Source of the DNA: Frankiales bacterium | GTDB taxonomy: Bacteria > Actinomycetota > Actinomycetes > Mycobacteriales > SCTD01 | Assembly: GCA_025966295.1 (NCBI GenBank) | Contig: JAOPVD010000251.1 | Coordinates: 1 to 5,757, forward strand | Direction: 5' to 3' | DNA: 5,757 nt | Shown here: positions 1 to 4,822 of the stretch, piece by piece | How positions within the stretch are numbered: the first letter of the stretch is position 1 | How the letters are laid out: each line of letters opens with the position of its first letter | The notes under the pieces: generated by a model | Told to the model about the DNA's origin: nothing | The model's input: the letters and a program-made list of their open reading frames with translations, nothing else | Database searches by the model: none | Position numbers and translations under genes: made by a program

Positions 1-63
1 CGCCTTGGCGAGCTCGATGACCGGCACGGGGCAGGCCCGGCCGAGACAGTCGATCGTCTTCAT
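1..63 (-). CDS. TusA-family sulfur carrier protein, N-terminal fragment (runs off left edge)
   Basis: Only the first 21 codons are present. They read MKTIDCLGRACPVPVIELAK followed by Ala. This is the TusA/SirA-like N-terminus: an Asp-x-x-Gly-x-x-Cys-Pro-x-Pro signature with the sulfur-accepting cysteine at residue 11 and helix 1 (VIELAKA) starting straight after it. In the family this cysteine carries a persulfide received from a cysteine desulfurase and passes it on, for example to tRNA thiolation, molybdenum cofactor or sulfur oxidation systems. An extra cysteine at residue 6, just before the LG, is seen here; its role is unknown. The ATG (63-61) overlaps the TGA of the upstream cysteine desulfurase (62-60) in an ATGA arrangement, which points to translational coupling and a shared job. 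The rest of the protein (family length is about 75-80 residues) lies outside the window, so the specific subfamily cannot be decided. Confidence 0.85.
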   Translation of the reverse strand, partial: MKTIDCLGRACPVPVIELAKA

Positions 64-1196
64 AGGTCTTGTACGCCGGCATCGCGGCGCAGGTCGGCGA
101 CGACGCGGGGGAGGACCTGGAGAAAGCGTTCGACGTCGTCCTCGGTCGTGTCTCGAGACAGCGACACCCGCACGTTGCCGTGGGTGAGCGCCCCCATCGC
201 CACCAGCACGTGCGAGGGCTCCAGCGCCGACGAGGTGCACGACGAGCCGCTGTTGACCTCGAAGCCCTCGGCGTCGAGCGCCCGCACCAGCTGCTCGCCG
301 TCGACGTACAGGCAGGAGAAGGTCACCAGGTGGGGGAGCCGGTCCACCGGGTCACCGACCACCTCGACGTCCGGGATGGTGGCGGCCGCGCTCCGGATCC
401 GGTCGACCAGCGCCCGGAGGCGGGCGTCCTCGACGGCCGACTCGGCGACCGCGGCCTGGAGCGCCACGGCGGCGGCCAGGACCGACGGGAGCGGGACCGC
501 GCCGGGGGCGCGGCCGAGCTCGTGCTCGTCCTCCGGCCAGCCCGGCCGGAACCGCACCCCGGTGCGGACCGCCAGCACGCCCAGCACCGGACCGCCCCAC
601 TTGTGGGCCGAACCGGCCAGCAGCGACCAGCCGGCCGGCACCGGCGCGCGGCCGAGCAGCTGCGCCGCGTCGACCAGCAGCGGCACGTCGCGGAGCCGGG
701 CGGCGACCTGCTCGACGGGCTGCACCGTGCCGACCTCGTGCGAGGCCGCGATCAGGCAGGCCAGGGCGGTGTCGGGCCGGACGGCGGCGACGAACTCGTC
801 CACGTCGACCCGGCCGAGCCGGTCGACAGGCACCGACTGCGCCCGGTGCTCCGCGGCGGCGTGCAGGACGGCGGAGTGCTCGATGGCGCTGTGCACCACG
901 TGCGGCCCGACCCGCGCCCGGCCGGCGACGGCGCCCCGGACGCCGGCGTACAGGGCAGCGGTGCCGTTGGCCACGAAGCTCAGCTCGTCGGGCCGGGCAC
1001 CGAGCACGTCGGCCACGGCCGCGCGGGCGCCGTCGAGCAGCTGCCGGGCCCGGCGGCCGCTGGCGTACAGCCGCCCAGGGTCGGCCCAGCCGTCGTCGAG
1101 GGCCGCCAGCAGCGCCTCCCGGGCGGCCGGGTGCAGCGGCAGCCCGGACGCGCTGTCGAGAGGGGTGCGCAGGCTCACAGCAGGAACGTAGGACAC
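60..1196 (-). CDS. Cysteine desulfurase (IscS/NifS-like, PLP-dependent class V aminotransferase fold)
   Basis: This is a 378-residue protein when started at the GTG at 1196-1194. It should convert L-cysteine to alanine and an enzyme-bound persulfide, acting in the cytoplasm. Landmarks in order: an N-terminal PLDSASGLPLHP segment equivalent to the IscS YLDHAATTP region; IEHSAV with the PLP-stacking His at 107; VDAAQ with Asp 176 and Gln 179; the SAHK PLP-lysine motif with Lys 199; and a GSSCTSSALEPSHVL loop with the catalytic Cys at 320. The C-terminus VRVSLSRDTTEDDVERFL is typical. The length fits the family (about 370-400). The GTG is chosen because GAGGGG (1201-1206) lies 4 bases upstream. 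A second GTG at 1178 has no such site, and the open frame back to 1370 runs into ctaC. The substrate-pocket motifs SGATES and NNE of IscS are replaced by ANGTAAL (residues 76-82) and SHE (152-154), so this is not housekeeping IscS or SufS. The 4-base overlap with the TusA-like gene suggests that protein as sulfur acceptor. Confidence 0.92.
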   Translation of the reverse strand: MSYVPAVSLRTPLDSASGLPLHPAAREALLAALDDGWADPGRLYASGRRARQLLDGARAAVADVLGARPDELSFVANGTAALYAGVRGAVAGRARVGPHVVHSAIEHSAVLHAAAEHRAQSVPVDRLGRVDVDEFVAAVRPDTALACLIAASHEVGTVQPVEQVAARLRDVPLLVDAAQLLGRAPVPAGWSLLAGSAHKWGGPVLGVLAVRTGVRFRPGWPEDEHELGRAPGAVPLPSVLAAAVALQAAVAESAVEDARLRALVDRIRSAAATIPDVEVVGDPVDRLPHLVTFSCLYVDGEQLVRALDAEGFEVNSGSSCTSSALEPSHVLVAMGALTHGNVRVSLSRDTTEDDVERFLQVLPRVVADLRRDAGVQDL

Positions 1197-1200
1197 GACA

Positions 1201-1206
1201 CCCCTC
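1201..1206 (-). promoter_or_regulatory. Ribosome binding site of the cysteine desulfurase
   Basis: On the minus strand GAGGGG is followed by TGTC and then the GTG start at 1196. The spacing of 4 bases is slightly short but acceptable. This site decides the start between GTG 1196 and GTG 1178. The same six bases form one arm of an inverted repeat with 1219-1224. Confidence 0.55.
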
Positions 1207-1279
1207 AGCAGGATGGCCGAGGGGCTCTGCGATAACCTCGCGGACGCTTGTTGAAGCACCTGCCACACGCTCGTCCGAC

Positions 1280-1285
1280 GAAGGG
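1280..1285 (+). promoter_or_regulatory. Ribosome binding site of ctaC
   Basis: GAAGGG ends 8 bases before the TTG at 1294. It supports TTG as the start of ctaC. The frame is closed by a TGA at 1252-1254, and no ATG or GTG lies between that stop and 1294. A second purine patch, AGAGG, directly abuts the TTG. Confidence 0.5.
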
Positions 1286-1293
1286 TCCAGAGG

Positions 1294-2103
1294 TTGAGAA
1301 CCTCCTCCTCGAAGGCGGTCCGGCTCACGCTGGCCGCCTGCGCCACCGCGCTGCTCACCAGCGGCTGCACGGGGCGCGAGGCCTATGAGAATGCCTTTGG
1401 CCTTGGTTGGCCCAAGCCGAAGTCCGAGCAGGCCGAGACCATGTACGAGGTGTGGCTGGGGTCGGTGGCTGCGGCCGCCGCCGTCGGTCTCGCCATGTAC
1501 GTGCTGATCGCCTGGACCGTCATCCGGGACCGCAAGAAGTCGGAGGAGCTGCCCCGTCAGGTGCGCTACAACCTCCCGATCGAGGTCCTGTACACGGTCG
1601 TGCCGTTCGTCATCATCGCCGTGCTGTTCTTCTACACGGCGGTGGCGGAGAACAAGGTGAACAAGCTCTCCAAGAACCCGGACGTGCGCATCGGCGTCGT
1701 CGGTTTCCAGTGGAACTGGCAGTTCATCCACCTCAACGACAAGGTCCAGGTCACCGGCTCACCGGAGGAGGGCCACATGGCCACCCTGATGCTGCCGGTG
1801 AACAAGCGGGTGCAGTTCATCGAGACCTCGCCGGATGTCATCCACTCCTTCTGGGTGCCGGACTTCCTGTTCAAGCGGGACGTGATCCCGGGGCGCTACA
1901 ACGCCTTCGAGATCAAGCCCACCCAGATCGGTACCTACACCGGTCGCTGCGCGGAGCTGTGCGGTGAGAAGCACGACCGCATGAACTTCACGGTCAAGGT
2001 GGTGTCGCAGGGGGACTACGACGCCTACATCGCCCGCCTGAAGCAAGACCCGAACGCGGCCCCCAACGCGATGAGCGCAGCAATCCCGACCGGAGACAAC
2101 TGA
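1294..2103 (+). CDS. ctaC: Cytochrome c oxidase subunit II (CuA subunit, aa3-type)
   Basis: This 269-residue membrane protein takes electrons from cytochrome c (in actinobacteria usually the diheme subunit QcrC of the bc1 complex) through its binuclear CuA centre and passes them to subunit I. The N-terminus is a short basic stretch plus hydrophobic core ending in LLTSGC, a near-canonical lipobox with Cys 25, so a lipid-anchored mature form is likely. Two membrane helices follow (about 54-76 and 97-117), then the periplasmic-side cupredoxin domain. The aromatic motif VGFQWNWQF is at 137-145. CuA ligands are all present: His 184, Cys 219, Glu 221 (backbone carbonyl), Cys 223, His 227 and Met 230. 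The start is TTG, the first possible start after an in-frame TGA at 1252-1254, with GAAGGG 8 bases upstream. The TGA stop is separated by one base from ctaD, so the two are almost certainly co-transcribed. Confidence 0.96.
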   Translation: MRTSSSKAVRLTLAACATALLTSGCTGREAYENAFGLGWPKPKSEQAETMYEVWLGSVAAAAAVGLAMYVLIAWTVIRDRKKSEELPRQVRYNLPIEVLYTVVPFVIIAVLFFYTAVAENKVNKLSKNPDVRIGVVGFQWNWQFIHLNDKVQVTGSPEEGHMATLMLPVNKRVQFIETSPDVIHSFWVPDFLFKRDVIPGRYNAFEIKPTQIGTYTGRCAELCGEKHDRMNFTVKVVSQGDYDAYIARLKQDPNAAPNAMSAAIPTGDN

Positions 2104-2104
2104 C

Positions 2105-3784
2105 GTGACCCTGATCTCTGACGCCGCCCCGCCGATCGCGAACCGGCGACCGAGCCCCGGTGCCGGGTCGAAGTTCGTCAAGGTCCTGACGACGACCGAT
2201 CACAAGGTCATCGGCCTGCTCTACCTCTGCACGGCCTTCGGCTTCTTCATCTTCTCGGGCCTGCTGGCCGAGATCATGCGCATCGAGCTGGCCCGGCCGG
2301 GCCTGCAGGTCGTGTCGCAGGAGCAGTACAACTCGCTGTTCACGATGCACGGCTCGATCATGATGTTCCTGGTGGCCCCGCCCCTGGCGTTCGGCTTCAC
2401 CAACTTCATCATGCCGCTGCAGATCGGCGCGCCGGACATGAGCTTCCCGCGCCTGAACGCCTTCTCGTACTGGCTGTACCTGTTCGGTGGGCTCACCGTC
2501 GTCGCCGGCTTCCTCACCCCCAGCGGCGCCGCGTCGTTCGGCTGGTTCGCCTACGCGCCGCTCAACGACATCATCCACTCGCCGAACATCGGCTCCGACC
2601 TCTGGATCGTCGGCCTGATCACCTCGGGCCTCGGCACCATCCTCGGGTCCGTCAACTTCATCACCACGATCCTGACGCTGCGGGCCCCCGGCATGACGAT
2701 GTTCCGGATGCCGATCTTCACCTGGAACATGCTCGTCACGAGCATCCTGGTGCTGATGGCCTTCCCGGTCCTCACCGCCGCGTTCTTCGCCCTCGAGGCG
2801 GACCGGCACCTCGGGGCGCACATCTACGACGTCGGCACCGGCGGCGCGATCCTCTGGCAGCACCTGTTCTGGTTCTTCGGCCATCCAGAGGTGTACATCG
2901 TCGCGCTGCCGTTCTTCGGCGTGGTGTCGGAGATCATCCCGGTCTTCAGCCGCAAGCCGATGTTCGGCTACAAGGGCCTGGTGTTCGCCACCATCGGCAT
3001 CGGCGCGCTGTCGATGACGGTGTGGGCGCACCACATGTTCGCCACCGGCGCGGTGCTGCTGCCGTTCTTCAGCTTCCTGTCGTTCCTGATCGCGGTGCCG
3101 ACGGGTGTGAAGTTCTTCAACTGGATCGGCACCATGTGGCGCGGCCAGCTGACCTTCGAGACCCCGATGCTGTTCTGCATCGGCTTCCTGGTCACGTTCC
3201 TGCTCGGTGGTCTGACCGGGGTGCTGCTGGCCAGCCCGCCGATCGACTTCCACGTCTCCGACACCTACTTCGTCGTGGCGCACTTCCACTACGTGGTGTT
3301 CGGGACTGCGATCTTCGGGTTCTTCGCCGGCGTCTACTTCTGGTTCCCGAAGATGACCGGCCGGATGATGAACGACCGGCTGGGCAAGGTGCACTTCTGG
3401 ACGCTGTTCATCGGCTTCCACCTCACCTTCGCGGTGCAGCACTGGCTGGGCGACGAGGGCATGCCGCGCCGGGTGGCCGACTACAAGGCCAGCGACGGCT
3501 TCACGACGCTGAACACGGTGTCGAGCATCGGGGCCGTCATGCTTGCGCTGTCGACGCTGCCGTTCATCTACAACGTGTTCGTCAGCTACACCCGTGGCGA
3601 GAAGGCCATCGGGGACGACCCGTGGGGCTTCGGCAACTCCCTGGAGTGGGCGACGTCCTGCCCGCCGCCGCGGCACAACTTCGTGACGATGCCGCGGATC
3701 CGGTCCGAGCGTCCCGCGTTCGACCTGCACTACCCCGCGGCCGCCGGTCGCGTCGACATGCACGCCACTCCGGAGCTGAGGTAG
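2105..3784 (+). CDS. ctaD: Cytochrome c oxidase subunit I (heme a / heme a3-CuB, aa3-type)
   Basis: This 559-residue multi-spanning membrane protein is the catalytic subunit that reduces O2 to water and pumps protons. Seen in sequence: low-spin heme a ligands His 82 (MHGSIM) and His 395; heme a3 ligand His 393 (VAHFHYV); CuB ligands His 260, His 309 and His 310. Tyr 264 of GHPEVY should be covalently linked to His 260. D-channel Asp 111 (GAPDMSFPRLNAF) and Glu 262 are present, as is K-channel Lys 336 (TGVKFFNW) and the GMPRR arginines 455-456 near the heme propionates. With Glu in GHPEV and the Tyr it belongs to the A1 type of heme-copper oxidases. Length matches actinobacterial homologues, which have about 12 helices and a hydrophilic C-terminal tail (here from about 500). 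The GTG start has GGAG at 2092-2095, 9 bases upstream, within the end of ctaC. It is followed after 4 bases by ctaF. Confidence 0.98.
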   Translation: MTLISDAAPPIANRRPSPGAGSKFVKVLTTTDHKVIGLLYLCTAFGFFIFSGLLAEIMRIELARPGLQVVSQEQYNSLFTMHGSIMMFLVAPPLAFGFTNFIMPLQIGAPDMSFPRLNAFSYWLYLFGGLTVVAGFLTPSGAASFGWFAYAPLNDIIHSPNIGSDLWIVGLITSGLGTILGSVNFITTILTLRAPGMTMFRMPIFTWNMLVTSILVLMAFPVLTAAFFALEADRHLGAHIYDVGTGGAILWQHLFWFFGHPEVYIVALPFFGVVSEIIPVFSRKPMFGYKGLVFATIGIGALSMTVWAHHMFATGAVLLPFFSFLSFLIAVPTGVKFFNWIGTMWRGQLTFETPMLFCIGFLVTFLLGGLTGVLLASPPIDFHVSDTYFVVAHFHYVVFGTAIFGFFAGVYFWFPKMTGRMMNDRLGKVHFWTLFIGFHLTFAVQHWLGDEGMPRRVADYKASDGFTTLNTVSSIGAVMLALSTLPFIYNVFVSYTRGEKAIGDDPWGFGNSLEWATSCPPPRHNFVTMPRIRSERPAFDLHYPAAAGRVDMHATPELR

Positions 3785-3788
3785 TCCG

Positions 3789-4262
3789 ATGAAGGTCGAA
3801 GGCCTGCTCTTCACGTTCCTGTCGCTGTTCTTCCTCGTCAGCGCGGGGGTCTACTGGCTGGTGTCCCGTGACCCCACGGGCTTCACCTGCCTGCTGCTGT
3901 CGGGTGGCCTGGCGTTCATCATCGGCTACTACGTGCTGTTCACCGCCCGGCGGATGGACGAGCGCCCGGAGGACCGCGCGGACGCCGAGATCGCCGAGGG
4001 CGCCGGCGAGGTCGGGTTCTTCGCGCCGCACTCGTGGTGGCCGATGATCCTCGCCGCCACCTTTACCCTCACGACGCTCGGGCTGGTCTTCGGGACGTTC
4101 CTGCTGCTGATCGGCTTCGTCGCGGTGATCGTGGCGGCGTACGGCTTCGTCTTCGAGTACTACCTCGGGGTCAACCGCACGCAGGGCTTCACGCTGTCGG
4201 CGGTGGAGGCGATGGGGGAGACCCCGACCAGCACCACCAAGTTCCTGGGCGAGCAGCACTAA
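3789..4262 (+). CDS. ctaF: Cytochrome c oxidase subunit IV, actinobacterial CtaF type
   Basis: This 157-residue integral membrane protein is an accessory subunit of the actinobacterial aa3 oxidase, part of the bc1-aa3 supercomplex in this phylum. Four hydrophobic helices are visible: about residues 5-25, 32-52, 84-105 and 107-125. A charged cytoplasmic-type loop DERPEDRADAEIAE lies between helices 2 and 3, and the family hallmark EVGFFAPHSWWP is at 74-85. The C-terminal tail after helix 4 (about 30 residues, GVNRTQGFTLSAVEAMGETP onward) makes it somewhat longer than the roughly 130-140 residues I recall for mycobacterial and corynebacterial CtaF. The ATG is preceded by GAGG at 3778-3781, 7 bases upstream, overlapping the ctaD stop, so translation is tied to ctaD. 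It is the last gene of the operon, ending 15 bases before a strong hairpin. Confidence 0.95.
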   Translation: MKVEGLLFTFLSLFFLVSAGVYWLVSRDPTGFTCLLLSGGLAFIIGYYVLFTARRMDERPEDRADAEIAEGAGEVGFFAPHSWWPMILAATFTLTTLGLVFGTFLLLIGFVAVIVAAYGFVFEYYLGVNRTQGFTLSAVEAMGETPTSTTKFLGEQH

Positions 4263-4277
4263 CCACCTGCACCTGTC

Positions 4278-4310
4278 GAAGGCCGGTCCCGCATGTCGGG
4301 GCCGGTCTTC
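4278..4310 (+). terminator. Hairpin terminator of ctaCDF
   Basis: The arms GAAGGCCGGTCCCG (4278-4291) and CGGGGCCGGTCTTC (4297-4310) pair over 14 positions, including two G-U pairs, with a 5-base loop CATGT. The following bases, GTCGTTGTTC, are moderately T-rich, so this fits an intrinsic terminator for plus-strand transcripts. It sits between two convergent genes (ctaF stop at 4262, cupredoxin stop at 4319) and may also stop minus-strand transcription, although that side lacks a T-run. Confidence 0.8.
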
Positions 4311-4318
4311 GTCGTTGT

Positions 4319-4705
4319 TCAGCCGTAGCCGCCGTACCCGCCGCCGCCGCTGCTGGGCGAGCCGGTCGCAGCCGCGGTACCGGTCGGGCCGATGCTGCCG
4401 GCCATGCCGCTCGCGGCGTGGTCCTCGCAGACGAAGACGAGGCGACCGCTGGCCGGCACCGTCAGGCGGACCCGCGTGGTGGCACCGGTCGCCAGGTCGG
4501 CGTTCACGTGCTGGGCGTCCTGTCGCACGTTGTGCTCGGTCGTCCCGACGTTGTGGACCACCAGCGTGAGCACCTGGCCCGGCCGGGCCACGATGCTCGA
4601 CGGGCTGAACAGGTAGTCCTTGGCGTCGACGGCCACCTCCGACAGCGCCGTCGCGTCCTTGGTGCCGCCGTCGGTGACGAGCACCAGCGCGGCAGCAGAC
4701 GCCAC
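4319..4705 (-). CDS. Small cupredoxin-domain (type 1 copper) protein, probably exported; start uncertain
   Basis: From the GTG at 4705 the protein has 128 residues. Residues 23-105 form a plastocyanin/azurin-like cupredoxin domain: EVAVDAKDYLFSPSSI, then GQVLTLVVHNVGTTEHNV, then GRLVFVCEDHAASGM. The four type-1 copper ligands are visible: His 58, Cys 93, His 96 and Met 101, in the family order H...C-x2-H-x4-M. Such proteins act outside the membrane in electron transfer or copper binding; which applies here is not shown. The N-terminus (VASAAALVLVTDGG) is a very short hydrophobic stretch without a basic region, and there is no ribosome binding site. An ATG at 4722-4720 in the neighbouring frame begins MRATPRWRLL, which looks more like a signal-peptide start, so a frameshift or mis-set start is possible. 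After the domain comes a low-complexity tail, GTAAATGSPSSGGGGYGGYG. It is convergent with ctaF, with the shared terminator between them. Confidence 0.75.
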   Translation of the reverse strand: MASAAALVLVTDGGTKDATALSEVAVDAKDYLFSPSSIVARPGQVLTLVVHNVGTTEHNVRQDAQHVNADLATGATTRVRLTVPASGRLVFVCEDHAASGMAGSIGPTGTAAATGSPSSGGGGYGGYG

Positions 4706-4752
4706 CGAGGGGTGGCCCGCATGCCCGTAGTGTCGCGCGCCCGGCCGCCGCT

Positions 4753-4766
4753 GGCGAGTGTTCGCC
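4753..4766. repeat. Short inverted repeat in a divergent intergenic region
   Basis: GGCGA and TCGCC form a perfect 5-bp inverted repeat around a GTGT spacer, about midway between the two divergent starts. It could be an operator half-site pair or chance in GC-rich DNA; nothing in the sequence decides between them. Confidence 0.25.
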
Positions 4767-4812
4767 GAGGCAGGAGCGGGGACCCTGGTGGCGAAGAAGG
4801 CACAGCTGCCCC

Positions 4813-4818
4813 GGGAGG
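4813..4818 (+). promoter_or_regulatory. Ribosome binding site of the secreted LVIVD-like gene
   Basis: GGGAGG lies 4 bases before the GTG at 4823. It is a strong match to the 16S rRNA 3' end, and it fixes the start immediately upstream of a clear signal peptide. Confidence 0.7.
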
Positions 4819-4822
4819 CCCT

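Larger units (their letters stand above)
1197..1293. promoter_or_regulatory. Divergent intergenic region between the sulfur-relay pair and ctaCDF
   Basis: These 97 bases separate two divergent starts (GTG 1196 on minus, TTG 1294 on plus), so promoters for both units should lie here or slightly inside the genes. I see no convincing -35/-10 pair. TTGAAG at 1251-1256 resembles a -35 element for the plus strand but has no matching -10 at 16-19 bases. GATAAC at 1231-1236 is the most AT-rich patch but has no partner. The region also holds the ribosome binding sites of both genes and a short inverted repeat at 1201-1224. The promoter role is inferred from gene arrangement. Confidence 0.45.
4706..4822. 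promoter_or_regulatory. Divergent intergenic region between cupredoxin and secreted beta-propeller genes
   Basis: These 117 bases separate divergent starts at 4705 (minus) and 4823 (plus). They contain a short perfect inverted repeat, GGCGA-GTGT-TCGCC (4753-4766), a purine-rich stretch around 4772-4782, and a possible 12-codon ORF at 4788-4826. No convincing -35/-10 pair was found on either strand. The regulatory role is inferred from gene orientation only. Confidence 0.35.

Noticed and set aside
69..1235. 388-residue plus-strand open frame opposite the desulfurase
   Set aside because: Arg/Gly/His-rich antisense shadow with no domain; the opposite strand carries an intact enzyme.
1231..1279. 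TTGAAG at 1251 and GATAAC at 1231 as a ctaC promoter
   Set aside because: Neither has a partner element at proper spacing and order, so I could not call a specific promoter.
1197..1370. Extension of the desulfurase frame to 436 residues starting at 1370 on the minus strand
   Set aside because: The added 58 residues overlap the start of ctaC antisense, resemble no desulfurase N-terminus, and have a worse start context than GTG 1196, which has GAGGGG 4 bases upstream.
352..1731. 459-residue minus-strand open frame spanning the desulfurase and the start of ctaC
   Set aside because: It crosses two real genes out of frame and contains biased low-complexity sequence, so it is not a gene.
1994..3814. 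606-residue minus-strand open frame opposite ctaD
   Set aside because: It is a composition shadow of ctaD in GC-rich DNA, extremely rich in Arg, Glu, Asp, His and Gln, with no recognisable domain; ctaD itself is fully conserved.
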